DNA from: Candidatus Peregrinibacteria bacterium | Lineage (GTDB): Bacteria > Patescibacteriota > Gracilibacteria > Peribacterales > Peribacteraceae | Direction: 5' to 3' | Assembly (NCBI GenBank): GCA_030649955.1 | Contig: JAUSFD010000024.1 | Coordinates: 62,001 to 126,000, forward strand | Length of the DNA stretch: 64,000 bases | In this document: one piece after another, positions 1 through 8,515 of the stretch | Numbering within the stretch: position 1 is the first letter of the stretch | Layout of the letters: every line of letters starts with the position of its first letter | Program-made: the position numbers and the translations under genes | The notes under the pieces: model-generated | Told to the model about the DNA's origin: nothing | The model's input: only the letters and a program-made list of their open reading frames with translations | Database searches by the model: none

Positions 1-1364
1 AGTGATCCTCGGAAGATACCGGATGCTACAGCAGTCTCCGTGAGAGTCACGGTCTCCGAATCCCCTCCAGCAAGGGCGACCGTGATCGTGAGCGTGTCTG
101 CGGCCGTTCCGCTGATGTTCTCGTCACTATCGGTGACCGTGAAGTACGCCGTCTCCCCTGACTTGATTTCGGACACAGAGGCGTAGCTACTGTTCGTGAT
201 CATGAAGGTCGAACCCGAGTGGACGAGTTTACCCGTGTCTTCCTTGATGGAACCGTTGTTCGTGATTGTTGCGCCTGTTGCGTAGAGGGTCTGCGCGACG
301 AACGTCAGAGTGGAACTACTGTCGATGGTGAGCGTTCCCAGGACGCGGATGTTACTCGTGAGCGTGACACCGCTCGATGCGGAGACCTGGAGGTTGTGGA
401 CTTCGGAGGCGACACCTTCCACATCGAGGTTCTGGTACTTGCCATTCATAATGAGCGTTCCACCCGACAGAATGAACCGACCCGCGGCCCCCGTGGTGAG
501 TGAGCCGGAGAGTCGAATATTCTCCTCCGCTTCGAGCGTTGCATCAGCGTCGTTCCCGATGGCGATGAAGCCGCTGGAGTTGAGCTTGGTATCCCTCTGC
601 TGCAAGTCAAAGGTTCCGTTCGTGATAGTCAAATTCTTCATCCGCAGCGTCGCGCCGCTGACGATGAGGTCATCGCTCCCCGCCGCACCGACGCTATTCA
701 GGATGATTCCCGAGAAGATCGACTGTCCAACGGCCTGGGTTACAGGGAGTCCGTCGGCGATGGAGCCGGAGAAGGCGAAGTTTTGGTCCTGCCATCCCTC
801 GAAGAGCACCGTACCGGAGTACCGGATGCGACCCGCACGGTTGACGATGAGATCACCGGAGAGGGAGAAAATGTGGTTCGCGACGGAGTTGCTCATGATG
901 CCTCCTGTCTGCACGTAGCTGCCGGAGATGTTGAGTTTCGAACCGGTGCCGAAGTTCAATCGTCCGCTTCCCATGCGAATTCCCCCCGAACCGACAATGA
1001 GTGAGGATGATCCCACGAGGAGTCGACCGGAGAACGTGGGAGAGAGGATGAGCTTCTCGACCTGCGTATTGTTCTTGAGCTTGATCCACTGGCCAGTGCC
1101 GCGCTGGATCATGATGCTCGAATCCAAACTTACCGTGTCGGCTGCGCCTGGAATGGAAGCACCGGTAGCGCCGGTAACCGTGGCCGCCCAGTTATCCGTG
1201 TTGTCCCACTGTTGCCCACGATCATCTGCATCACCGCGCCAGTAGCGCGTGGCGGCGAATGCAGCGTTCGGTGCCAGCATCGAGACGATGAGCGACATAC
1301 TCGTGAGGAAGCGCAGGCGTTCCGTGAAACGCGTCCATGCAGCGGAGAATCGGGAGGTGTCCAT
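1..1364 (-). CDS. Secreted beta-repeat surface protein, copy 1 (3' end outside window)
   Basis: The frame is open from the ATG at 1364 to the window edge (about 454 codons), so the C-terminus is missing. The N-terminus has a signal peptide ending near AFAA and a W..NW segment like those of secreted beta-helix or beta-sandwich repeat proteins. It is a close paralogue of the next gene (1597-3987): the first about 120 residues and the module ending TNSSYASVSEIKSGETAY are nearly the same. It lacks about 210 residues of internal repeats found in the neighbour; the join falls near 515. The upstream DNA is duplicated too. Export to the surface is inferred from the signal peptide; function is unknown. 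Confidence 0.85.
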   Translation of the reverse strand, partial: MDTSRFSAAWTRFTERLRFLTSMSLIVSMLAPNAAFAATRYWRGDADDRGQQWDNTDNWAATVTGATGASIPGAADTVSLDSSIMIQRGTGQWIKLKNNTQVEKLILSPTFSGRLLVGSSSLIVGSGGIRMGSGRLNFGTGSKLNISGSYVQTGGIMSNSVANHIFSLSGDLIVNRAGRIRYSGTVLFEGWQDQNFAFSGSIADGLPVTQAVGQSIFSGIILNSVGAAGSDDLIVSGATLRMKNLTITNGTFDLQQRDTKLNSSGFIAIGNDADATLEAEENIRLSGSLTTGAAGRFILSGGTLIMNGKYQNLDVEGVASEVHNLQVSASSGVTLTSNIRVLGTLTIDSSSTLTFVAQTLYATGATITNNGSIKEDTGKLVHSGSTFMITNSSYASVSEIKSGETAYFTVTDSDENISGTAADTLTITVALAGGDSETVTLTETAVASGIFRGS

Positions 1365-1509
1365 AGGGGAAGGTGGAGAAGAGTGAAGGGAATGTACGTT
1401 CCACGGAGAAACCGCGGAAACTTACCGGTCATTGTTCCATTCCCCTGTGCAGAGCGACAACCACATTGCCTTTCCTGTGAGGAATTTTGTGATGCAACGT
1501 GCGATCACT
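1365..1509 (-). repeat. Duplicated upstream region of the surface-protein genes
   Basis: The sequence upstream of copy 1 matches that upstream of copy 2 (3988-4131). Shared blocks include gaatgtacgt next to ccacggagaaac, and tgcaacgtgcgatcactc at about 1492-1509 and 4114-4131. A -10-like TACATT lies in the shared block on the minus strand. The duplication therefore covered the control region as well as the coding part. The blocks between have diverged. Confidence 0.6.
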
Positions 1510-1550
1510 CCGCGTGCTCCTCGCGCGCGGAGGAAACTACTCAGCCTACA

Positions 1551-1574
1551 GAAAAGCCCCCGTGCAGGGGGCTT
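1551..1574 (-). terminator. Rho-independent terminator of surface protein copy 2
   Basis: An 8-bp stem (AAGCCCCC paired with GGGGGCTT) with a 5-nt loop is followed on the minus strand by TTTTCTG. It lies 22 nt beyond the stop codon of the gene at 1597-3987 and upstream of copy 1, so the two paralogues are probably separate transcripts. Confidence 0.85.
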
Positions 1575-1596
1575 CCTCTTCCATTCCTCTAGAGAA

Positions 1597-3987
1597 TTAC
1601 TTCCGCCCGCTCGTCTTCCACTTCGACAGACGCGCTTCCTTGCGAGCGTTGATACGCGCCTTGCGTCCGTTGATGCGCGCTTCACGCTTCTCCTTCGCGA
1701 GCATCTTGCGCACCTCGGGTGTCAGGCTCTTCAGCTGCTCCTTGAGAACGCCAGTCGGCGCAGCGAGCTTCGGGCTCTGCACGCTCTTCCCCCCTCCGCC
1801 TCCACCGGAGCGCACACCGCCCCCTCCACCACCGCCGCCCGTGGCACTCGTCGTGGCGGAACCGATGGGTGTGAAGTTGGCCGTATCCGCATTGACTTTC
1901 GCATCCTGCGCATCCGTGTACGTCGCGGTGATCAGGGAATCAGCGGTGCCCTGGAGCGTTCCGTCGTTCGACGTTGCACTCGCGTTCGCGAGGGCGATGG
2001 AGCCTCGGAAGATGCCCGATGCCACAGCGGACTCCGTGAGTGTGACGGATTCCGAATCGCCCGATGCGAGTGCGACGGTAATCGCCAGGGTGTCTGAGGC
2101 CGTTCCGCTAATGTTCCCATCGCTATCCGTGAGGGTGAAATACGCGGTTTCTCCGGTCTTCACTTCCGAGACTGCGGCGTAACTGCTGTTCGTGATCATG
2201 AAGGTGGAACCGGTGTGCACGAGCTTCCCGGTGTTCTGCCGGAGCGTGCCGTTGTTCGTGAACGTGGCACCGGTGAGGTACAGCGTGTTCGCAGCGTGCG
2301 TGAGTACGGAGCTTGTGTTGATGGTGAGGGTTCCCAGCACGCGGACATTGCTCGTGAGGTAGACGCCGCTATTTGCGGCAATGGTCAAATTGTGGATGTT
2401 CGACTCCACGCCTTCCGCGTCGAGGTCCTGACGGATCCCATTCATCGTGAGCGTTCCGCCGGAGAGGGTGAAGCGGCCAGCGGCTCCGGTACTGAGTGAG
2501 CCCGACATGAACAGATTTGAATTGGTGCTGAAGGTCGCCTGCGCGCTATTCGCAACGGTGATCCCTCCGCTTGCGGAAAGTGTGAGGCTATTCGTCGCCA
2601 AATCGAGGTTGCCTAGAGTCACCGTGATGGCGCGCGTGATCAGATTTCCCCCTGCAAAAGTCACATCGTCATCCGTTGTTCCACCAGCGTTGTTGAGGGT
2701 GAGGTTGTAGAGACGCTGACCATCGACGTCCACCGATTGATCTCCCACATCATTGAGAGTGAGGGTCCCACCAGTCACGGTAATGGTTGCAGCATCGTTC
2801 ACGAGAATCGTCCCAGAAACAGTCATATTCGCATCCGTCGTCAGCGTTGCCTGTGCAGTATCAGCGAGTGTAATCCCCTTCTCCACAATGAGCGCGACGT
2901 TCTGCGTGTCCAAATCCAGATTTCCTCGAGTCACCGTTAAGGATCCCGACAGCTGCAGTGTCCCTCCAGAGGCAATGATGTCATCATTCGTACCTCCCCC
3001 GCCATTGTCGATAGTCAAGTTATTCATCCTCTGGCCGTCGAGATCGAGGATCTGGTCCACTCCGCCGTTCAACCGCAAGGTTCCTCCCGAGATCGAAATC
3101 GTCGCCAGGTCATGAACCCACACTCTGCCCGATGCAGTGATGTTCTCCTCCGCCTCAAGTGTCGCATCGGCGTCGTTCGCGAGCGTGATGGAACCGCTCG
3201 CGACGAGGTTGACATCCCGCTGCTGCATGTCGAAGGTTCCGTTCGTGATGGTTAAATTCTTCATACGCAGTGTCGCGCCGCTGACGATGAGGTCGTCGCT
3301 GCCCGCTGCTCCCACGCTGTTGAGGATGATGCCGGAGAAGATCGCCTGCCCGACAGCCTGTGTGTCCGGCAGCGCATCGCGGATGGAGCCCGAGAACGCG
3401 AGATTCTGGTCCTGCCATCCCTCGAAGAGCACCGTACCGGAGTACCGGAAGCGCCCCGCTTGCTTGATGATCAAGTTACCGGAGAGGGAGAAGACGTGGT
3501 TCGCGACGGAGTTACTCATGACTCCTCCGGACTGAATGTAGCTCCCGGAGATGCTGAACTTCGTGCCCGTGCCGAAGTTCAACCGCCCGCTCCCGATGCG
3601 CACTCCTCCCGACCCGACGATGAGCGTCGATGTACCGACGAGCAGGCGTCCCGTGAATGTGGGGGAGAGGATGAGCTTCTCCACGGCAGTGGTGTTCTTG
3701 ATTCTGATCCACTGACCCGTGCCGCGCTGGATCATGATGCTGGAATCGAAGCTGACGGTGTCCGCTGCACCCGGAACGGAAGCTCCTGTGGCGCCGGTGG
3801 GCGTCGCTGCCCAGTTGTCCGTGCTGTCCCATTGCTGTCCGCGGTCATCCGCATCGCCGCGCCAGTAGCGTTCGGCGGCGAAGGCAGCGTTCGGTGCCAG
3901 CATCGAGACGATGAGCGACATACTCGTGAGGAGGCGCAGGCGTTCCGTGAAACGCGTCCATGCAGCGGAGAATCGGGAGGTGTCCAT
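1597..3987 (-). CDS. Secreted beta-repeat surface protein, copy 2, with basic C-terminal tail
   Basis: 796 residues from the ATG at 3987, which matches the start of copy 1; a longer frame runs to 4119 but only adds sequence before the signal peptide. Order: signal peptide (to about residue 38), W..NW region, then a beta-rich series of about 80-residue repeats marked by NLTI/NLTL, SGGTL and DLDGQ, and a module with TAYFTLTDSDGNISGT. The end is a glycine-rich linker (residues about 720-740) and a strongly basic tail rich in KREARINGRKAR. The tail could anchor the protein to acidic cell-surface polymers, but this is inference. No enzyme motif is seen. The 5' leader is CU-rich without a Shine-Dalgarno sequence. 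Confidence 0.88.
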   Translation of the reverse strand: MDTSRFSAAWTRFTERLRLLTSMSLIVSMLAPNAAFAAERYWRGDADDRGQQWDSTDNWAATPTGATGASVPGAADTVSFDSSIMIQRGTGQWIRIKNTTAVEKLILSPTFTGRLLVGTSTLIVGSGGVRIGSGRLNFGTGTKFSISGSYIQSGGVMSNSVANHVFSLSGNLIIKQAGRFRYSGTVLFEGWQDQNLAFSGSIRDALPDTQAVGQAIFSGIILNSVGAAGSDDLIVSGATLRMKNLTITNGTFDMQQRDVNLVASGSITLANDADATLEAEENITASGRVWVHDLATISISGGTLRLNGGVDQILDLDGQRMNNLTIDNGGGGTNDDIIASGGTLQLSGSLTVTRGNLDLDTQNVALIVEKGITLADTAQATLTTDANMTVSGTILVNDAATITVTGGTLTLNDVGDQSVDVDGQRLYNLTLNNAGGTTDDDVTFAGGNLITRAITVTLGNLDLATNSLTLSASGGITVANSAQATFSTNSNLFMSGSLSTGAAGRFTLSGGTLTMNGIRQDLDAEGVESNIHNLTIAANSGVYLTSNVRVLGTLTINTSSVLTHAANTLYLTGATFTNNGTLRQNTGKLVHTGSTFMITNSSYAAVSEVKTGETAYFTLTDSDGNISGTASDTLAITVALASGDSESVTLTESAVASGIFRGSIALANASATSNDGTLQGTADSLITATYTDAQDAKVNADTANFTPIGSATTSATGGGGGGGGVRSGGGGGGKSVQSPKLAAPTGVLKEQLKSLTPEVRKMLAKEKREARINGRKARINARKEARLSKWKTSGRK

Positions 3988-4131
3988 AGGGGAAGGTGGA
4001 GAAGAGTGAAGGGAATGTACGTACCACGGAGAAACAACGAATACCGAAGGAGGATTCTTCCAGTCCTCATTTGTGACAACAAACACATTGTCTTTCCGGT
4101 GAAGGGATTTGTTATGCAACGTGCGATCACT
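3988..4131 (-). repeat. Duplicated upstream region, second copy
   Basis: Counterpart of 1365-1509. The TACATT at 4014-4019 (minus) is a possible -10 whose +1 would leave a CU-rich leader of about 20 nt before the ATG at 3987. No other gene is seen between 3988 and 4240. Confidence 0.5.
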
Positions 4132-4240
4132 CGACTTCGCAAACAGTCACACCGTGAGTGCGGGGGCTCCTCCTTATAGTGTGCTCTGCGTGGGTGAAAG
4201 GAAGAGCCGGGAATTCCACAGAAACTCTGCGTGTCATCCC

Positions 4241-4276
4241 TTGCCCCATCGGTGACGCTCGCGTACTCTCCGCCAG
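4241..4276 (+). promoter_or_regulatory. carB promoter
   Basis: TTGCCC (4241-4246), a 17-nt spacer and TACTCT (4264-4269) put +1 near 4276, three bases before the ATG at 4279. An upstream in-frame ATG at 4231 would lie outside this transcript, which is why 4279 is chosen as the start. Confidence 0.55.
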
Positions 4277-4278
4277 AC

Positions 4279-7200
4279 ATGCACGCGCACACGGCCAGTG
4301 GCTCCGCGAGCACCCGCGAGGGTGCTGCGGACGATTTTTCCGCAGTGCGCTCGATCCTCCTCCTGGGCTCTGGGGCTCTGAAGATTGGGGAAGCGGGCGA
4401 GTTCGACTACTCCGGCAGCCAGGCGATCAAAGCATTTAAGGAGGAGGGAAAGCGGGTGGTCGTCGTGAACCCGAACATCGCGACGAACCAGACGAGCTGG
4501 GGGCTCGCGGATGCAGTGTACTTCGTGCCTGTCTCTCCGGCGTTCGTTTCGCGCGTGATTGAGAAGGAGAAGCCGGATGCAATCGCCCTGAGTTTCGGTG
4601 GACAGACTGCGCTCAACTGCGGCGTGCAGCTGGAGGAGCAGGGCATCCTCGCGAAGCATCACCTCCGCGTCCTCGGGACATCCGTCGACAGCATCCGCAA
4701 GACAGAGGACCGGGCACTCTTCAATAAGGAGCTGCGGAGCATCGATGTCTCTGTGCCAACGTCGCAAGCGTGCAATACGATCGAGGATGCCGTGAAGGCT
4801 GCAGAGGAGATAGGGTACCCCGTCATCGTCCGCGCGGCATTCGCGCTCGGTGGGAAAGGGAGCGGACGGGCGATGAACGAGCAGGAACTGCGCGAAATCC
4901 TGAAAGTTGCCTTCGTGGAATCACCGCAGGCGCTCGTCGAGGAGGATCTCACGGGGTGGAAGGAAATCGAGTACGAAGTCGTCCGCGATCAGTTCGATAA
5001 TTGCATCACGGTGTGCAATATGGAGAACGTGGACCCGCTTGGCATCCACACAGGAGAGTCGATTGTCATCGCCCCCAGCCAGACACTGGATAACACCGAG
5101 TACCAGATGCTGCGCTCGATCGCACTGCGCGTCATTCGACATCTGCAGATCGTCGGGGAGTGCAACATTCAGTACGCTCTCGATCCTCGTTCCCGCGCGT
5201 ACCGCGTGATCGAGGTGAACGCACGTTTGAGCAGGAGCTCCGCGCTCGCATCGAAGGCAACGGGATACCCGCTCGCCTTCATCGCTGCAAAGCTCGCCCT
5301 CGGGCACGGACTCCCCTCACTCCGGAACGCCATCACGCGAGTGACGTGCAGCGACTTCGAGCCGTCCCTCGACTACGTAGCGGTGAAGATGCCGCGCTGG
5401 GATCTCCAGAAGTTCCGTCATGTCTCCGATCAGGTGACGAGTGAGATGAAGTCCGTGGGTGAAGTGATGGCGCTCGGGAGGACGTTCGAGGAGGCGCTGC
5501 AGAAAGCTATTCGCATGCTTAACATTGGTACGGAGGGACTCTACCCAGCGGCATTCAAGTTCGATGATCTCACGAAGGAAGTAAAGCGCCCCACACCCCG
5601 CCGCCTCTTCGCAGTCGCACAAGCACTCCATGGAGAGTGGACTACAGAGGAGGTTGCCATCGCGACGGGCATCGACCGCTGGTTCCTCGACCGCATCAAG
5701 CGCTGCAGCAATCTCGCTCGTCAGCTGTTCCTCACGAAGGCGCACGCACTTGAGCCGGATGTCCTCCGCACGTGTAAGCGCGCAGGATTCTCTGACCGCG
5801 CCATCGCCCTTATCCGCGATGTGCCGATGGAACAGGTGCGCGATGACCGCATCCGCGAGGGTATCGTCCCGATGCTGAAGCAGGTGGATACCCTCGGCGG
5901 AGAGTTCCCCGCGCAGACGAACTATTTGTACCTCACGTATCATGGTACGGAGCATGATGTGACCTTCACGAACAACGAAGGAGCGATGAGCGATGAGCGG
6001 TCAGCTCGAAACTCGAAGCTTGAAGCTCGAAGCTCATTACCGCGCGCGATCGTCCTCGGTGGGGGCCCGTACTCCATCGGCTCTTCGGTCGAATTCGACT
6101 GGTGCTGCGTCCAGGCAGCGCACGAGCTCAAGAAGCAGGGGTTCGCCGTGCATATGATCAACTCGAACCCCGAGACCGTGAGCACGGACTACGACGAGTG
6201 CGATGCGCTCTTCTTCGAGGAGCTCACGGAGGAGCGCGTTCGCGACATCGTCACTCTCGTGGAACCCAGTGGCGTCGTGGTGTCCATGGGCGGGCAGATC
6301 CCGAATTCCCTCTCCCCCAAGCTCGCGAAGGCGGGCATCGCGATCTTCGGGACGAATCCCGCAGACATCGACCGTGCGGAGGATCGCCACAAGTTCTCGA
6401 CATTGCTGGATACGCTCAAGGTCGATCAGCCGGAGTGGAAGGAATTCGCGGACCTCTCCTCGGCGAAAACATTCGCGCAGTCCGTGGAGTACCCGGTGAT
6501 CGTTCGGCCTAGCTACGTGCTCTCCGGTGCGGCGATGGCCGTCGTCCACTCCGGGGACGACCTCGAGGCCTACCTCGAGCAAGCCGCACTCGTGAGTAAG
6601 GAGGCACCAGTCGTCATCTCCAAGTTCGAGCAGGGCGCGAAGGAGATCGAGTTCGACGGCGTTGCGCAGGCGGGCAACCTCCTCCTCTACGCGATCTCTG
6701 AACACATCGAGAACGCCGGAGTGCACTCCGGTGATGCGACGATCGTGCTCCCGCCGCAGCGCGTGAACTTGGCAACCCTGCGACGACTCAAGAACATCGC
6801 GAAGAAGATCGCCGAGGGACTCCGGATCTCCGGCCCGTTCAACATCCAGTTCCTCGCGAAGAATAATCGTCTCAAGGTGATCGAATGCAATCTCCGCGCG
6901 AGTCGCAGCTTCCCCTTCGCGAGCAAGGTAACCGGTGAGAACTTCGCCTCCCTCGCGACGCAGGCGCTCCTCGGGCGCGCGCCCGCGAGCAAGCGCTACC
7001 AGACGATCGACCTCGATCACGTTGCGGTGAAGGCTGCGCAGTTCAGCTTCAGCCGCTTGAAGGGTGCAGATCCGCGACTGGGCGTTGAGATGGCGAGCAC
7101 GGGAGAGGTTGCGTGCTTCGGGAGTAATGCGGAGCAGGCGCTCCTCACGGCACTCCTCGCCGTCGGCTTCAAGTTCCCGAAGAAGAACATCCTCGTCACC

Positions 7201-7593
7201 ATTGGGAGGCTGGAAGATAAGATGGATCTCCTGCCCTCGATCCGCACCCTCGCGGAGCGTGGCTTCTCCTTCTTCGCAACCCAGCGCACGCACGAGTTCC
7301 TCAACACGCGCAACATCCCCTCTGCACTGCTGCACAAAGTTTCTGAGCCGCGTAGTCCCAACATTCGGGAGTACCTGGAGCAGAAGCGCATCGAGCTCGT
7401 GATCAACATCCCCACGCACTCGAGCGGCGACACGCAGACGGATGGCTACTTCATCCGCCGCATCGCGACGGATCACGGAATCCCCCTCCTCACGAACGTC
7501 CAACTCACGAAGCGCCTCGTGGAGGCGCTGGCCCAGGAGAACGTGGAGGAGCTCCCTATCCTCAAGTGGCCGGACCTGCTGAGGGCAACCTGA
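4279..7593 (+). CDS. carB: Carbamoyl-phosphate synthase large subunit
   Basis: 1104 residues. It makes carbamoyl phosphate from bicarbonate, two ATP and glutamine-derived ammonia for pyrimidine and arginine synthesis. Two homologous synthetase halves are visible, beginning at SILLLGSGALKIGEAGEFDY and at AIVLGGGPYSIGSSVEFDWC, each with an ATP-grasp domain, plus a C-terminal MGS-like regulatory domain (about the last 130 residues). Phrases such as NPNIATNQTS, VRAAFALGGKGSG and CNMENVDPLGIHTGES resemble the eukaryotic CAD-type branch more than E. coli CarB. The linker between the halves holds a short tandem-repeat array (5981-6036) encoding SARNSKLEARSS. No carA lies in the window. Confidence 0.97.
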   Translation: MHAHTASGSASTREGAADDFSAVRSILLLGSGALKIGEAGEFDYSGSQAIKAFKEEGKRVVVVNPNIATNQTSWGLADAVYFVPVSPAFVSRVIEKEKPDAIALSFGGQTALNCGVQLEEQGILAKHHLRVLGTSVDSIRKTEDRALFNKELRSIDVSVPTSQACNTIEDAVKAAEEIGYPVIVRAAFALGGKGSGRAMNEQELREILKVAFVESPQALVEEDLTGWKEIEYEVVRDQFDNCITVCNMENVDPLGIHTGESIVIAPSQTLDNTEYQMLRSIALRVIRHLQIVGECNIQYALDPRSRAYRVIEVNARLSRSSALASKATGYPLAFIAAKLALGHGLPSLRNAITRVTCSDFEPSLDYVAVKMPRWDLQKFRHVSDQVTSEMKSVGEVMALGRTFEEALQKAIRMLNIGTEGLYPAAFKFDDLTKEVKRPTPRRLFAVAQALHGEWTTEEVAIATGIDRWFLDRIKRCSNLARQLFLTKAHALEPDVLRTCKRAGFSDRAIALIRDVPMEQVRDDRIREGIVPMLKQVDTLGGEFPAQTNYLYLTYHGTEHDVTFTNNEGAMSDERSARNSKLEARSSLPRAIVLGGGPYSIGSSVEFDWCCVQAAHELKKQGFAVHMINSNPETVSTDYDECDALFFEELTEERVRDIVTLVEPSGVVVSMGGQIPNSLSPKLAKAGIAIFGTNPADIDRAEDRHKFSTLLDTLKVDQPEWKEFADLSSAKTFAQSVEYPVIVRPSYVLSGAAMAVVHSGDDLEAYLEQAALVSKEAPVVISKFEQGAKEIEFDGVAQAGNLLLYAISEHIENAGVHSGDATIVLPPQRVNLATLRRLKNIAKKIAEGLRISGPFNIQFLAKNNRLKVIECNLRASRSFPFASKVTGENFASLATQALLGRAPASKRYQTIDLDHVAVKAAQFSFSRLKGADPRLGVEMASTGEVACFGSNAEQALLTALLAVGFKFPKKNILVTIGRLEDKMDLLPSIRTLAERGFSFFATQRTHEFLNTRNIPSALLHKVSEPRSPNIREYLEQKRIELVINIPTHSSGDTQTDGYFIRRIATDHGIPLLTNVQLTKRLVEALAQENVEELPILKWPDLLRAT
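5981..6036 (+). repeat. In-frame heptanucleotide array inside carB
   Basis: Three GAGCGRT-type 7-nt units are followed by about five GCTCGAA-type units (GCTCGAA, ACTCGAA, GCTTGAA, GCTCGAA, GCTCATT). The array sits in the linker between the two synthetase halves and keeps the frame. It matches the unit length of the intergenic arrays in this window. Confidence 0.65.
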
Positions 7594-7750
7594 GGAAGGG
7601 CAGGAAAGGCAGGAAGGGCAGGAAGGGCAGCGAGGGCAGGAACGGCAGGAAGGTCTTTTACATTCTGCCTTTCCTGCCTTGTCTGCCTTTCCTGCCCTTC
7701 AGTCCCCTCTTTGCCTTCGCTGCCCTTCCTGCCCTTCCTGCCTTTCCATC
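7594..7750 (+). repeat. Inverted array of 9-nt units (GGAAGGGCA family)
   Basis: Directly after the carB stop codon, about six imperfect 9-nt units (GGAAGGGCA, GGAAAGGCA, GGAACGGCA) are followed by a short centre and reverse-complement units (TTCCTGCC, TGCCTTTCC). The RNA could form a long imperfect hairpin and may terminate carB transcripts. No gene is present here. Confidence 0.85.
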
Positions 7751-7758
7751 CGAGCATT

Positions 7759-7786
7759 GCCTCCACGCGATTTTGCACTACAATAG
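7759..7786 (+). promoter_or_regulatory. greA promoter
   Basis: TTGCCT (7759-7764), 16-nt spacer, TACAAT (7781-7786). +1 is expected near 7793, giving a roughly 20-nt CU-rich leader before the ATG at 7813. Confidence 0.6.
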
Positions 7787-7812
7787 CCGCTACCTCCACT
7801 CCCTCATCTCCC

Positions 7813-8346
7813 ATGGCAGACGATTTCACCACTGATGACGACGCCGCTTCCGCCGGGTTCGCCGGCGACGACCGCACGCTCGTCACAAAGGACGGGTTAC
7901 GTAAACTCAAGGAGGAGCTCGACTACCTGAAGACCGTCCGTCGGCAGGAGGTGGCACAGCGCCTGAAGGAAGCGATCTCGTACGGCGATCTCTCGGAGAA
8001 CTCCGAGTACGAGGAGGCGAAGAACGAGCAGGCGTTCGTCGAGGGCCGCATCATCGAGCTCGAGCAGAAGATCAAGAACGCAAAGATCATTGTAGAGAAG
8101 AAGACGGACTCGAAGCGCTCGAAGGAGATCGACATCGGGTCGACCGTCACCCTCGCGAACAAGATTGAGAACGACGACGAGGAGACGTACACGATCGTCG
8201 GTTCCACGGAGGCAGATCCGCTGGATCACAAAATCAGCAATGAGTCACCGATCGGCAAGGCACTGCTCTCTCGCAAGAAGGGCGACGTCATCGAAGTCCC
8301 GTCTCCCTCGGGCATGCTGAAGTACGAAGTGCTGAATGTCGCATGA
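7813..8346 (+). CDS. greA: Transcription elongation factor GreA
   Basis: 177 residues. It rescues backtracked RNA polymerase by stimulating transcript cleavage. An N-terminal coiled coil carries the family pattern ISYGDLSENSEYEEAK (tip acidic residues present) and the C-terminal FKBP-like domain ends with SPSGMLKYEVLNV. It has an extra acidic N-terminal stretch of about 20 residues (MADDFTTDDDAASAGFAGDD) before the usual start of the family. The upstream promoter and CU-rich leader support the ATG at 7813. Confidence 0.96.
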   Translation: MADDFTTDDDAASAGFAGDDRTLVTKDGLRKLKEELDYLKTVRRQEVAQRLKEAISYGDLSENSEYEEAKNEQAFVEGRIIELEQKIKNAKIIVEKKTDSKRSKEIDIGSTVTLANKIENDDEETYTIVGSTEADPLDHKISNESPIGKALLSRKKGDVIEVPSPSGMLKYEVLNVA

Positions 8347-8384
8347 GCCGTAGCATTGGCTGGTGAATGGGGTCACTGACCAGC

Positions 8385-8473
8385 AAGGCAGAAAGGGCAG
8401 ACAGGGCAGGAAAGTCAGCACGCATCAGACTATGTTTTCGCGAGCTGCCCTTCCTGCCTTTCCTGCCCTTCGC
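8385..8473 (+). repeat. Inverted array, GGCAGGAA family, second copy
   Basis: Units such as AGGCAGAAAGGGCAGACAGG on the left face CTGCCCTTCCTGCCTTTCC on the right around a centre at about 8420-8440. It is the same family as 7594-7750 and follows greA, where it may act as its terminator. Confidence 0.8.
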
Positions 8474-8515
8474 TATGCTCAGTAGTGAGACACTGCTAGG
8501 CTACTCTCACGCCGC

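Noticed and set aside
6037-7503. 488-codon open frame on the minus strand inside carB
   Set aside because: It is antisense to conserved synthetase sequence, is arginine/glutamate-rich as expected of a shadow frame, and shows no domain.
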